Assembly: GCF_006547145.1 (NCBI RefSeq)
Contig: NZ_CP041244.1
Coordinates: 3,038,001 to 3,102,000 of the forward strand
Direction of reading: 5' to 3'
Length of the DNA stretch: 64,000 nucleotides
DNA from: Actinomadura sp. WMMA1423
GTDB lineage: Bacteria > Actinomycetota > Actinomycetes > Streptosporangiales > Streptosporangiaceae
Shown here: positions 42,077 to 50,364 of the stretch, one piece after another
Numbering within the stretch: position 1 is the first letter of the stretch
Layout of the letters: each line of letters begins with the position of its first letter
Translations under genes and position numbers: made by a program
Notes under the pieces: model-generated
What the model saw: the letters and a program-made list of their open reading frames with translations, nothing else
What the model was told of the DNA's origin: nothing
The model's database searches: none

Positions 42077-43645
42077 TCAGGAGGGGTCGATCAGGACTCC
42101 GGGGTTCAGGACGCCGCCGGGGTCCAGGGTGGACTTGACGGCGCGCAGGGCCGCGGCGAACGGGTCCGGGCGCTGCCGGTCGTACCAGGGGCGGTGGTCG
42201 CGTCCCACGGCGTGGTGGTGGGTGATCGTGGCCCCGCGGTCCGACAGCACCTCGGAGACGGCCGCCTTGATCTCGTCCCACTGGGCCACGGTGGAGCCCC
42301 ACCGGCCGCTCGCGTAGACGCCGAAGTAGGGGGCGGGGCCGTCCGGATAGACGTGGGTGAACCGGCACGTCACCACGCCTTCGGCGCCGGCGGCCCGCAT
42401 CGCCTCCCGCGCCGCCGCCATGACCGCCTCGCGCAGCTCGGCGAACGCGCCCCAGGTGCAGGCGGTCTCGAACGTCTCCACGATCATCCCGTGGGCGGCG
42501 AGGGCGTCGCGCTGGTAGGGCATGCGCAGGAACGCCGCGCGCCAGGTCTCGGCCGCGTCCCGCGCCGCACGCGGCTGCGGCTCTCCCCCGTGGTCGCGGC
42601 ACAGCTCCAGCGCCCGCTCCAGGGCCGCGTCCACCGGGTGGTCGGCGGACTCGAAGCCCAGCACGAGCACGCCGCCCGGTGAGTCGGCGCCCGCGTTGAG
42701 CAGCGCCTCCATCGGGTCCAGGAGACGGCAGTTGGCCGGATTCAGCCCGGACTGCGCCAGCGCCCGCGTCGCGCCCACGGCCTCCTCGTACCGGGCGAAC
42801 AGCACCGACGCCCCCGCGCGCCACCGCGGCCGCTCCTGGAGCCGCATCCACGCCTCGGTGATGACCCCGAGCGTCCCCTCGGAGCCCAGGAAGAGCCGGT
42901 CGGGGGACGGGCCCGCACCCGACCCGGGCGACCGGAGGGACTCGCTCACCCCGGCCGGCGTCACCACGCGCAGGGATTCCACCAGGTCGTCGATGTGGGT
43001 GAGCACGGTGGCGTAGTGGCCGCCCGCGCGGGTGGCCAGCCATCCGCCGAGGGTGGAGAACTCGAACGACTGCGGGAAGTGCCGCAGGGTCAGCCCGTGC
43101 GGCCGCAGCCGGTCCTCCAGCGCGGGGCCGTGGATTCCCGCCTGGATCCGGGCGGCCCTGGCCGCGGCGTCGACCTCGACCACGTCGGCGAGCCGTCCGA
43201 GGTCGAGGCTGACCACTCCGGCGTGTTCCCCGTCCAGCCGCGGCTCGACGCCCCCGACGACCGAGCTGCCGCCGCCGTAGGGGATGACGGCGATCCCGGC
43301 GCGGGTGCACCAGTCCAGCACGTCGGCCACATCCCGCTCGGCCCGAGGCCGGACCACCAGGTCGGGGACCCGTCCCACCTCGCCCATGAGGTTGCGGACG
43401 ACGTCCCGGAACGCCTTGCCTCGCGCGTGCCCGAGCCGATCGACGGGTTCGTCCGAGCAGAGATCGGCGATCGCCGAGGGCGCCGCGACCCGCGGCGCCC
43501 CCACCCCCAGCTCACCGACCGGGGGAGGCGGATGGTCGACGAGCTCGGCCCCCGGCAACAGCGAGGCCACCCGCCCTACGAGCGCCGCCCGCTCCGCCCC
43601 CACGACCGCACTACCCGAATCCCCCCAACCCCACCAAGACCGCAT
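42077..43645 (-). CDS. FAD-binding oxidase/dehydrogenase (GlcD/alkyl-DHAP synthase type)
   Basis: 522 residues. FAD_binding_4 (PP-loop) domain: 'VIPYGGGSSVVGGVEPRLDG' and 'SFEFSTLGGWLATRAGGHYA', with 'FLGSEGTLGVITEAWMRLQE'. The C-terminal domain ends with 'HHHAVGRDHRPWYDRQRPDP', the His-rich active-site loop of alkyldihydroxyacetone-phosphate synthases, and 'GGVLNPGVLIDP'. It probably oxidises a 2-hydroxy acid or works in ether-lipid-like chemistry. A 3'-terminal copy lies at 36919-37067. Confidence 0.88.
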   Translation of the reverse strand: MRSWWGWGDSGSAVVGAERAALVGRVASLLPGAELVDHPPPPVGELGVGAPRVAAPSAIADLCSDEPVDRLGHARGKAFRDVVRNLMGEVGRVPDLVVRPRAERDVADVLDWCTRAGIAVIPYGGGSSVVGGVEPRLDGEHAGVVSLDLGRLADVVEVDAAARAARIQAGIHGPALEDRLRPHGLTLRHFPQSFEFSTLGGWLATRAGGHYATVLTHIDDLVESLRVVTPAGVSESLRSPGSGAGPSPDRLFLGSEGTLGVITEAWMRLQERPRWRAGASVLFARYEEAVGATRALAQSGLNPANCRLLDPMEALLNAGADSPGGVLVLGFESADHPVDAALERALELCRDHGGEPQPRAARDAAETWRAAFLRMPYQRDALAAHGMIVETFETACTWGAFAELREAVMAAAREAMRAAGAEGVVTCRFTHVYPDGPAPYFGVYASGRWGSTVAQWDEIKAAVSEVLSDRGATITHHHAVGRDHRPWYDRQRPDPFAAALRAVKSTLDPGGVLNPGVLIDPS

Positions 43646-43714
43646 CCCCCAATCATGCCGCCCTTGCGCCGGCCCAGGCGCTCGGCCTCGTCCGCCAAGG
43701 CAGCCGTTCCCGGC

Positions 43715-44959
43715 CTACCGGATCCCGTCCTCGGTCTTGAGCACCGTCCTGCCTTCCCGCTGCGGGGATCTGCGGCCGCTCAAGACGATCGCGAGGATGG
43801 CCGTCAGGACGCAGACGGTCGCGATCGCCGCGACGACCGCGGGCGCTCCGGTCCGGGAGGCCGCCGGGGGCAGGATCAGGACGACGATGACGCCGCACAC
43901 CACCACGGCGGGATGGAAGAGGGGCTCGCCCAGGATCGGCGTATAGATCGTCCAAAGGAGCACGACGCACAGCGCGGCCGGGATCGCGACGGCGTAGCAG
44001 ACGCCGACGGGCGCGGCCCGAACGTGGTCGCCGATCTGCTCGACCGCGGCCTCGAGTCCGGCACCGAGGGCGGCAAGGCTGGCGAAGACGCCGTAATGCC
44101 CGTATCCCCACAGGAAGGAAAGGTGACGACGCTCGCTGAGCCCTTCCCCCGCGGGAGCGAGGAAGTAGAGCCACCAGAGAGCGAACAGCAGGATGAGGCC
44201 GCCTCCCGCGACGACGATGAGGGGCCCCATCGCCTCGGCCCTCTCGAACGCTCCCCTCACCCCGTTGGTCGCGGCGTAGACGCTCTCTCCGAAAAGGATG
44301 AGCGTGAACAGGCCGTAGCGTTCGGCGATGTGGTGCGGGTGCCAGTTGATGGAGGCCGGGCGTTCCGCCCACCGAGGCACTGCCAGCTCCAGTGCGGCCA
44401 GACCGACGAAGAACGCCAGCTGGGGCGACGCCGCCAAGCCGCCCGCCTGCGCCGTGGCGAGCCAGACGAGCCAGCCGGCCTGCGCGACGCCGATGCCGGC
44501 GGCATACCGCAGCGCGGCGCGGCGACCCGGCGGGTCCTCGACGGCGACCCGCAGCCACTGCGCGACCAGGGCGACCCGCATGATGAGGTAGCCGACCCCG
44601 ACGGCACGGTAGTCGGGGTGCTCGGCCGCGGCCGGGACACCCGCGGCGAGGACCAGGACCCCGCCCATCTGCACCATGGTCAGCAGCCGGTAGGCGACGT
44701 CGTCGGTGTCGTAGGCCGACGCGAACCAGGTGAAGTTCATCCAGGCCCACCACACGGCGAAGAAGATCTGCAGAAACGGAACGAGCCCGGCGAGACCGCG
44801 TCCGTCGGCGATGTGGTGGGAGAACTGGGCCGTGACGGCCGCGACCGCGACGACGAACGTGAGGTCGAATAACAGCTCGAGGTTGCTCGACGTGCGGTTC
44901 GGCTCGTCGATCGACCGCGCGGTCATCCGGACCCGAACCCTGGCGTCCAATGGCGACAC
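43715..44959 (-). CDS. ltrA: Low temperature requirement protein A (LtrA) family
   Basis: 414 residues from a GTG start. Begins with the family hallmark 'TSSNLELLFDLTFVVAVAAV' (Glu-Leu-Phe-Asp-Leu), then 'FAVWWAWMNFTWFASAYDTD', 'RYGLFTLILFGESVYA' and about ten membrane helices. LtrA proteins were named for cold-sensitive Listeria mutants; the biochemical role is unknown. Followed by the FAD oxidase 69 bp on. Confidence 0.9.
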   Translation of the reverse strand: MSPLDARVRVRMTARSIDEPNRTSSNLELLFDLTFVVAVAAVTAQFSHHIADGRGLAGLVPFLQIFFAVWWAWMNFTWFASAYDTDDVAYRLLTMVQMGGVLVLAAGVPAAAEHPDYRAVGVGYLIMRVALVAQWLRVAVEDPPGRRAALRYAAGIGVAQAGWLVWLATAQAGGLAASPQLAFFVGLAALELAVPRWAERPASINWHPHHIAERYGLFTLILFGESVYAATNGVRGAFERAEAMGPLIVVAGGGLILLFALWWLYFLAPAGEGLSERRHLSFLWGYGHYGVFASLAALGAGLEAAVEQIGDHVRAAPVGVCYAVAIPAALCVVLLWTIYTPILGEPLFHPAVVVCGVIVVLILPPAASRTGAPAVVAAIATVCVLTAILAIVLSGRRSPQREGRTVLKTEDGIR

Positions 44960-45522
44960 ACTCCCGCTCCCGTCGTCCCGGAATGGTGCACTTTGTCGGC
45001 ATGACCGGGTCAGTTGCCCCCTGTGCCACCGAATGGCCGATATTACCGGTTAAGACGCCACAGAAGATCCCGATGCGATGCCTCATCCATGGGCGGCCAG
45101 CATTCCGAGGCCGATCGCCGCCCCCTGGGAGACGTGGTCAGCGGACGGTCCACGGCGCGGAGGCAGTTGATCGCGCACCGTGCGCCGGCGGCACCCAGGG
45201 GCCGACCGCCTTGATCACCACTCCACCGCCGTCCCATGGGCGCCGCAGACGGACAACGGCGAGCCGGGGCCATTACAGCCCTGCCTTGGCGACAATCACC
45301 TCAAACAATGTATTTTATATTCCAAGTTAACAAAAGAGTGGTTCTTTCTCATTAAGCGCCTTTGCTTGCCATTAGGTGATAAATATCTGGCTTATGGCAT
45401 TCGTCACCCTCTATTGGACTTGCACTATGAATGCAGATCCACATAATCGTCATTGGCGCAGTCACCAAAGACTGGGCTACCTCGCTCGGCGAGCGTTCGA
45501 ACGAAAGACCTAGGGGTGGTAC
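44960..45522. other. 563-bp region without a convincing gene; AT-rich island at about 45290-45450
   Basis: The left part has normal GC with no ORF showing family features. From about 45290 the base composition drops sharply (TATTTTATATTCC, TTAACAAAAGAG, GATAAATATCTGG), unlike the surrounding ~70% GC. It may hold a foreign promoter for the small gene at 45523 or be the scar of a mobile element. A short minus-strand ORF at 45043-45273 is not supported. Confidence 0.6.
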
Positions 45523-45684
45523 ATGGCCAAGAACGAGCAGCAGCACGTCCACCGGTACAGCACCATCGAGATCGATAGGAAGATCGTCCCGAACCACACA
45601 GACGGGCTCCAGACGATGGAGCGGACGCGAGCGGTCTGCAGCTGCGGGGACGCGAAGCCCTGGGGCTCGTGGTACAAAGCGTGA
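45523..45684 (+). CDS. Small CxC protein (53 aa)
   Basis: ATG at 45523 after GGGGTGG; ends TGA at 45682-45684. Peptide 'MAKNEQQHVHRYSTIEIDRK', 'IVPNHTDGLQTMERTRAVCS', 'CGDAKPWGSWYKA'. The Cys-Ser-Cys-Gly near the end with upstream His residues could bind a metal. It follows the AT-rich island and precedes a strong terminator, so it looks like a small autonomous transcription unit, perhaps acquired with the island. Confidence 0.5.
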   Translation: MAKNEQQHVHRYSTIEIDRKIVPNHTDGLQTMERTRAVCSCGDAKPWGSWYKA

Positions 45685-45796
45685 CAGCCTGAATGTCTCG
45701 CGATGGTGGGGCGGTACAGGCCCCGCCATCGCACAACAGCCGGCCTCTACGGCCGGCGAGAGTCGAGCCCTGAGAAGTTCGGGGTTCGATAGCAGC

Positions 45797-45827
45797 AATG
45801 AAGGCCCGGCGATGCCGGGCCTTCATT
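45797..45827 (+). terminator. Strong terminator hairpin
   Basis: Perfect 14-bp arms AATGAAGGCCCGGC (45797-45810) and GCCGGGCCTTCATT (45814-45827), 3-nt loop GAT, followed by ATT. It could serve the small gene upstream and the convergent VOC gene. Confidence 0.8.
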
Positions 45828-45933
45828 ATTTGCGCAGGTCCCCTTTGCGGCTGACGGCGCGCGTCCTGCGGCGGCGCCGGAGTCGAGTCGGCCTTCCCAG
45901 GGATTCTTCGACGCCTGGCCCTCCCCTAGGGGG

Positions 45934-46371
45934 TCAGTCGAGGCAGAACTCGTTGCCTTCGGGGTCGGTCATCAGGATGTGGCCGGCGTCGAGCGGGGGC
46001 TTCGGGTCGTGGCGCTGGACGCGGGTGGCGCCGCGGGCCGCCAGGCGCTCGGCTTCGGTCTCCAGGGCGGCCATCCTCGCGTCGCCCTCCAGGCCGGGGG
46101 CGCCTCGGACGTCGAGGTGCACGCGGTTCTTGACCTGCTTGCCCTCCGGGACGCGCTGGAAGAAGATCCGAGGTCCGGCGCCCTCGGGGTCGACCACGGC
46201 CGAGGCGTCGTTGCGGTTCTCCGGTGGGACGCCCATCGCCTCCAGGGCCTCGTCCCATGACGCGAAGCCGGCGGGCGGGTCCTGCACCTGGTAGCCGAGG
46301 GCCTCGGCCCAGAAGGCGGCCAGCGCGGCCGGGTCGGCGCAGTCGAAGGTGATCTGTACGTCGCGGGCCAT
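45934..46371 (-). CDS. VOC family protein (glyoxalase-like)
   Basis: 145 residues: 'VQITFDCADPAALAAFWAEA' , 'VVDPEGAGPRIFFQRVPEGK', 'RVHLDVRGAPGLEGDARMAA' and final strand 'LMTDPEGNEFCLD' with the likely metal-ligand Glu. It matches the single-module Glyoxalase_6 type common in actinomycetes. It begins one base after the DinB gene stop and so forms a two-gene operon with it. Substrate unknown. Confidence 0.88.
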   Translation of the reverse strand: MARDVQITFDCADPAALAAFWAEALGYQVQDPPAGFASWDEALEAMGVPPENRNDASAVVDPEGAGPRIFFQRVPEGKQVKNRVHLDVRGAPGLEGDARMAALETEAERLAARGATRVQRHDPKPPLDAGHILMTDPEGNEFCLD

Positions 46372-46372
46372 G

Positions 46373-46942
46373 TCAGCTCGCCTCCCGTCGGGTGTGCGTG
46401 TAGAGGTCGCGGAGCAGGCACACCTCGGACAGGTGGTGGATCAGCTCCCGGTTGATGTGCAGCACCAACGCTGCCAGAGGATGCTCGGCGTACGGGCCCT
46501 CGGCCTCCCCGCACGGGCGGGCGAGGCCGGATTCGCCGAGCGATTCGACCCCGGCCAGCCACTTCGCGTACTCCGCGTCGAGCTGGGCCAGCGCCTCCTT
46601 CGCCGTCCCGGCGTACTCGAACGACTCGTAGTCGGTGGGCGGGTGGTCGAAGTGGGAGGCATTGCGCATGGCCAGCACGCCGACGATCACGTGCGCGAGC
46701 CGCCACGCGATCGTGGTGAGCGGGGCCGGGTCGGGTGGCGGCATCGCGAAGTCGAGGGTCATAGCGCCGGAGCCGGCCCGCACGGGGGCGGTGCCGGTGC
46801 CGCGCGGGCGCACGCTCCAGCACCCGGGCGCCGGTTCCCAGAAGTACTCCTCGTCGGTGAGTCCGCTGAGGCGCGGACGAAGCTGGTTGTCCCAGTGCCA
46901 GGTGATCTGGTCCCGGAGCAGTGGGTTCCACGTCTCGGTCAT
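46373..46942 (-). CDS. DinB-like (DUF664-type) protein
   Basis: 189 residues from the ATG at 46942 ('MTETWNPLLRDQITWHWDNQ'). Four-helix-bundle metalloprotein features: His in 'WHWDNQL', His in 'TIAWRLAHVIVGVLAMRNAS' and the 'HINRELIHHLSEVCLLRDLY' His pair, which together form the DinB metal site. Many members are thiol-dependent transferases (mycothiol S-transferases). Operon with a VOC gene and divergent from a WYL regulator, a common detoxification arrangement. Confidence 0.87.
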   Translation of the reverse strand: MTETWNPLLRDQITWHWDNQLRPRLSGLTDEEYFWEPAPGCWSVRPRGTGTAPVRAGSGAMTLDFAMPPPDPAPLTTIAWRLAHVIVGVLAMRNASHFDHPPTDYESFEYAGTAKEALAQLDAEYAKWLAGVESLGESGLARPCGEAEGPYAEHPLAALVLHINRELIHHLSEVCLLRDLYTHTRREAS

Positions 46943-47003
46943 GGGGGCAGTGTCGCGGCAATAGCGGACAGGTTCGGTCCGTGTTTCATGGGACGATGCA
47001 CGC

Positions 47004-47957
47004 GTGAGCGTCGAGGGGACGACCGAGCGGGTGCTGCGGCTGCTGGCGCTGCTCCAGCGCAGGACGTCCTGGACCGCCGCCGCGCTCGCCGCCGAGCTGG
47101 GCGTCACCGACCGCTCGGTGCGGCGCGACGTGGAGCGGCTGCGCGCGCTCGGGTACCCGGTGCACGCGACGGCGGGCGTGGGCGGCGGCTACCGGCTGGG
47201 GGCGGGCACCCGGTTGCCGCCGCTGCTCCTCGACGACGAGGAGGCGATCGCGACGGCGGTGTCGCTGCGGATGGCGTCGGGCGGCACGGTCGCCGGGGCG
47301 GGCGAGGCGGCGCTGCGGGCGCTGGCCAAGCTCGACCAGGTCATGCCGCCCCGGCTGCGCGCCGAGGTGCGGGCGGTGCACGGCGCCACCGAGACCCTCG
47401 TCGGGCCGGGGGTCGAGATCGACGCGGAGCTGCTGGTGACGCTCGCGCGGGCCTGCCGCGACGGGGTGCGGGTCCGGTTCGGCTACCCCGGACGCGGCGG
47501 CGGGGAGGCCGAGCGCACGGTCGAGCCCGTGCGGATGGTCGCCACCGGGCGCCGCTGGTACCTGATGGCGTGGGACGTCGACCGCGGCGACTGGCGCACC
47601 TTCCGGCTGGACCGGATGCGCGCGGCGGTGGCGACGACCTGGCGGTTCCGGCCGAGGGAGCATCCGGACCCGGTCGCCTACGTGCAGAGCGCCGTGACCG
47701 AGGCGCCGTACCGGCATCTCGCGCGGATCCGGGTGCACGCCCGGGCGGGCGAGGTGCGGGAGCTGATCCCGCCCCAGGTCGGGCGGGTCGAGGACGACCG
47801 CGACGGCTGGTGCGTCCTCGTCGTCGGCGGGGCGGACCTGGACTGGCTCGCCGTGCAGGTCGTCAGGCTGGGCTTCGAGGCGGAGGTGCTGGAGCCCGCG
47901 GAGCTGCGGGAGGCCGCGGCGAGGCTCGCCCGCCGCCTGGCGGCGATGGCCGGCTAG
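47004..47957 (+). CDS. WYL domain transcriptional regulator
   Basis: 317 residues from a GTG start. HTH_11/DeoR-like head 'VLRLLALLQRRTSWTAAALA', 'AELGVTDRSVRRDVERLRAL' with 'GYPVHATAGVGGGYRLGAG'. Central WYL domain with 'VEPVRMVATGRRWYLMAWDV' and 'WRTFRLDRM' (~172-205), and a WCX C-terminal extension. WYL regulators bind ligand or nucleic acid through the WYL β-barrel. Divergent from dinB/VOC across ~60 bp, so it likely controls them. Confidence 0.92.
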   Translation: MSVEGTTERVLRLLALLQRRTSWTAAALAAELGVTDRSVRRDVERLRALGYPVHATAGVGGGYRLGAGTRLPPLLLDDEEAIATAVSLRMASGGTVAGAGEAALRALAKLDQVMPPRLRAEVRAVHGATETLVGPGVEIDAELLVTLARACRDGVRVRFGYPGRGGGEAERTVEPVRMVATGRRWYLMAWDVDRGDWRTFRLDRMRAAVATTWRFRPREHPDPVAYVQSAVTEAPYRHLARIRVHARAGEVRELIPPQVGRVEDDRDGWCVLVVGGADLDWLAVQVVRLGFEAEVLEPAELREAAARLARRLAAMAG

Positions 47958-48448
47958 GGCACCGGGTGGAGGTGCACGAGGATCATCCAGGTGCGCTCGT
48001 CGCGCGCGTAGGCGGCACGCACGCGGTAGCTGCCGGGGGCCAGGTCGATGTTCAGGTGGTTGCCGGGCTCGGGGGTCGCGCCGGGCCAGGCCGAGTCGAA
48101 CAGGACGACGGGGCCGTCGACGTCCCAGCCGAGCTCCTCCTCCCACGCGACGTCGTGGACGGCCTTCCTGGCCGCCTCGACCAGCTCGGCCTCGGAGTCG
48201 GCCGCCGCCCAGCGCACGAAGAGGCGTTCGTCGGGCAGGTAGGTCGTCGTGGCGGGCTCGTCGCCGAGGACGAGGCCCTGCCCGGCCCCGACGCCGACCA
48301 GCCCGATGTAGCCCTCGACCGCGCACGCGCGCCCGTAGTCGCCCCAGCTCTCGACGGGGCCCTCGTCGTCGGTGGAGCCCTCCCAGCGGGCGAGCTGCGA
48401 CGCGGGCGCGGCCAGCAGCGGCCCCCCTCCGGACTCGACCCAGTCCAT
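47954..48448 (-). CDS. Imm21-like immunity protein
   Basis: 164 residues from the ATG at 48448 (AGAGGG 8 nt upstream). 'MDWVESGGGPLLAAPASQLA', 'GDYGRACAVEGYIGLVGVGA' and 'QGLVLGDEPATTTYLPDERL' resemble the Imm21 family of polymorphic-toxin immunity proteins. No toxin, RHS or WXG gene is next to it, so it would be an orphan immunity protein. It overlaps the convergent WYL gene by 4 bp. Family call is from memory of the motif order and should be searched. Confidence 0.65.
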   Translation of the reverse strand: MDWVESGGGPLLAAPASQLARWEGSTDDEGPVESWGDYGRACAVEGYIGLVGVGAGQGLVLGDEPATTTYLPDERLFVRWAAADSEAELVEAARKAVHDVAWEEELGWDVDGPVVLFDSAWPGATPEPGNHLNIDLAPGSYRVRAAYARDERTWMILVHLHPVP

Positions 48449-48632
48449 CGGCACATCCCTCTCGTCGCTGGAGGCGTCACCGTACACCGCGTGTCGGACA
48501 TCTTCCCCCTGACGTGGGGATATGCACCGGTTAGAGTGGATTGTAAGGATGTGACGGTGCGGCGGGAACGACAGCCGGACGGAGCGCCGCGCGTGACCTC
48601 GCGTGCGGGCGCCGGGCCGGCGAGGGGGAAGC

Positions 48633-48827
48633 ATGCGCAAGGTCGCCGACTGCAGGGACATGCCGAGCGAGTCGGGCTGCACGCTCACCATCAGCGGCGA
48701 GGAGGACGAGGTCGTCCGCGCGGCCGCCGAGCACGCCGCCTCGGTGCACCGGCACGACGACACCCCGGAGCTCCGGGAGGAGATCCGCACCCACCTCAAG
48801 GACGAGCGCGCGACGGTCGGGGGTTGA
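48633..48827 (+). CDS. DUF1059 family small protein
   Basis: 64 residues after GAGGGGGAAGC. 'MRKVADCRDMPSESGCTLTI' with two Cys, 'SGEEDEVVRAAAEHAASVHR' and 'HDDTPELREEIRTHLKDE' fit DUF1059, a small family with a conserved Cys pair and an acidic-His helix. Function unknown. The next gene starts 5 bp later and is co-transcribed. Confidence 0.85.
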   Translation: MRKVADCRDMPSESGCTLTISGEEDEVVRAAAEHAASVHRHDDTPELREEIRTHLKDERATVGG

Positions 48828-48832
48828 GCCGT

Positions 48833-49129
48833 ATGGGCTTCGTACAGATCATCGACTACCGGACCGACCGCCAGGACGAGCTGGAGAGCCTGTTCGACGA
48901 GTGGGCGAAGGCCAGCCAGGGCAAGCGCACCGCGACGCACGAGCTGCACACCCATGACCGCGAGGACCCGGCCCACTACGTCGACATCGTCGAGTTCCCC
49001 TCCTACGAGGAGGCGATGCGCAACAGCGACCTGCCCGAGACCCGGCACATCGCCGGGGAGATGGAGGCGCTGTGCACCGACGGCCCGCGGTTCCTGAACC
49101 TGGAGGTCATGCGGGACGAGTCGCTGTGA
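48833..49129 (+). CDS. Hypothetical protein (98 aa), dimeric α/β-barrel-like
   Basis: 'MGFVQIIDYRTDRQDELESL', 'FDEWAKASQGKRTATHELHT', 'DPAHYVDIVEFPSYEEAMRN'. The pattern of a β strand, helix, two β strands with 'HYVDIVEFPSYEEAM' resembles antibiotic-biosynthesis-monooxygenase-like ferredoxin folds, but no catalytic role can be assigned. Coupled to the DUF1059 gene; its end overlaps the convergent methyltransferase gene by 23 bp. Confidence 0.75.
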   Translation: MGFVQIIDYRTDRQDELESLFDEWAKASQGKRTATHELHTHDREDPAHYVDIVEFPSYEEAMRNSDLPETRHIAGEMEALCTDGPRFLNLEVMRDESL

Positions 49130-49916
49130 ACAGGTAGTTCATCGGGAGGCCGAGCGTGCCGCGGGGCAGGGGCGGCCACGGCCAGCGGTCGTAGGAGGCG
49201 CCGTCCTCGCCCGGCAGCCGGACCTCGGAGTCCGGCCAGCCGCAGGAGTCCAGGAACTCCTCCGGCTGGTCGGTCCCCCACAGCCAGGGGCAGCCGTCCG
49301 CGCGCAGGCGCGCCAGGCCCTCCCGGGTGAACTCGCTGATCATCGACTGGTGGGCGATCAGGTCGCCGGCCAGCACGCTGCCGGGAGCCGACAGGGACGC
49401 CAGGCGCTCCAGGAGCGTCCGGGCGTCCCGTTCGGCCAGGTAGAACAGCAGGCCCTCGACGATCCACAGGGTGGCGACGGACGGGTCCCAGCCGGCGGCG
49501 CGGAGCGATTCGTCCCACGGGCCGGTCAGGTCGGCGCCGACGGCGCGCCGCTCGCAGCGGTGCCGGGCGCCGAGTTCGGCGAGCCGCTTGTCCTTCCATT
49601 CGACGAGGTCGGCATGGTCCAGCTCGTACAGGACGGTCCCGTCCGGCCACCGCAGCCGGACCGAGCGCGTGTCCAGGCCCGCCGCGACCAGGACGACCTG
49701 GGGCAGCGGCGAACGGGCGACCACCTCGTCCAGCCAGCGGGTGCGGATGGCGAGGAACTCGGTCGTGCCGGGGTTGTCGTAGCGCTCCCAGCGGGCGAAG
49801 CCCTCGGGCCCGGCGAGCGCCTCGGCGAGCTCGTCGGTGAACAGGGCGTCGGAGCGGCGGGTCTCCACCGCGCGGGCGGCGGCCGTCCAGCGGGCCGTAG
49901 CGGACACGCCTTGCAT
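49107..49916 (-). CDS. SAM-dependent methyltransferase, LCM/PPM (TIGR00027) type, in the PKS operon
   Basis: 269 residues from the ATG after AGGAGAACGACC. 'WLDEVVARSPLPQVVLVAAG', 'LDTRSVRLRWPDG', 'YELDHADLVEWKDKRLAELG', 'LWIVEGLLFYLAERDARTLL' are the leucine-carboxyl-methyltransferase-like motifs used by actinomycete carboxyl- and O-methyltransferases. It starts 13 bp after the thioesterase gene and is the third gene of the PKSE operon, so it may methylate the polyketide acid or alcohol. That role is inferred from context. Confidence 0.88.
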   Translation of the reverse strand: MQGVSATARWTAAARAVETRRSDALFTDELAEALAGPEGFARWERYDNPGTTEFLAIRTRWLDEVVARSPLPQVVLVAAGLDTRSVRLRWPDGTVLYELDHADLVEWKDKRLAELGARHRCERRAVGADLTGPWDESLRAAGWDPSVATLWIVEGLLFYLAERDARTLLERLASLSAPGSVLAGDLIAHQSMISEFTREGLARLRADGCPWLWGTDQPEEFLDSCGWPDSEVRLPGEDGASYDRWPWPPLPRGTLGLPMNYLFTATRPA

Positions 49917-49929
49917 GGTCGTTCTCCTC

Positions 49930-50364
49930 TCAGCGGCGGCCGGCGGTCACGGCGTCGACCAGGCGGCGCATCGACTCGGGGAGGCGGGCGGGCACCATGT
50001 CGCCGCCGGGGCCGGGGCGGACGCAGGCGACGCGCTGCTCGCCCGTGGCGACCAGCTCCTCGCCGTCGGAGCGCTGCCGCCAGTACTCGAACTTCATGGT
50101 CATCTGGGTCTGGCCGACCTCGCCGGGCGTCATCCGCACGGCCACCTCGTCGAAGATCGTCAGCTCGCGGAGGTACTCGCACTGGCAGCTCACGGTGAGC
50201 AGCCGCACGCCGTCCCCGAACCCGGCGACCACGTCGGGGGTGTACTCGCGCAGGCACAGCTCGCGGGCGCGGCCCTGCCAGCTGATGTAGTTGACGTAGT
50301 TGACGTTGCCCAGCAGGTCGGTGTCCTCGATGGTGACGACGTGCCGGTACTCGAAGCCCTTCAC
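49930..50364 (-). CDS. Enediyne-type hot-dog thioesterase
   Basis: 144 residues from a GTG that overlaps the PKS stop as GTGA. 'FEYRHVVTIEDTDLLGNVNY' and 'VNYISWQGRARELCLREYTP' are the signature of the CalE7/SgcE10/DynE7 thioesterases that release the linear polyene from the enediyne PKS ACP. 'LTVSCQCEYLRELTIFDEVA' and 'QTQMTMKFEYWRQ' complete the hot-dog fold. These enzymes lack a Ser/His triad and use an Arg/Glu-lined tunnel. Tightly coupled to the PKS gene. Confidence 0.9.
   Translation of the reverse strand: MKGFEYRHVVTIEDTDLLGNVNYVNYISWQGRARELCLREYTPDVVAGFGDGVRLLTVSCQCEYLRELTIFDEVAVRMTPGEVGQTQMTMKFEYWRQRSDGEELVATGEQRVACVRPGPGGDMVPARLPESMRRLVDAVTAGRR

Noticed and set aside
45043..45273. 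76-codon minus-strand ORF between ltrA and the AT-rich island
   Set aside because: No homology-like motif and no convincing start signal.
45352..45798. 148-codon minus-strand ORF across the AT-rich island
   Set aside because: Antisense to the better supported 53-aa gene; composition erratic.
45770..45800. GGGGTTCGAT resembling a tRNA T-loop or att site
   Set aside because: No pairing T-stem, acceptor or anticodon arm around it.
46349..48832. Long plus-strand frame leading into the 98-aa gene
   Set aside because: Only the end (48833 on) is real; the rest is shadow of VOC, DinB and WYL genes.
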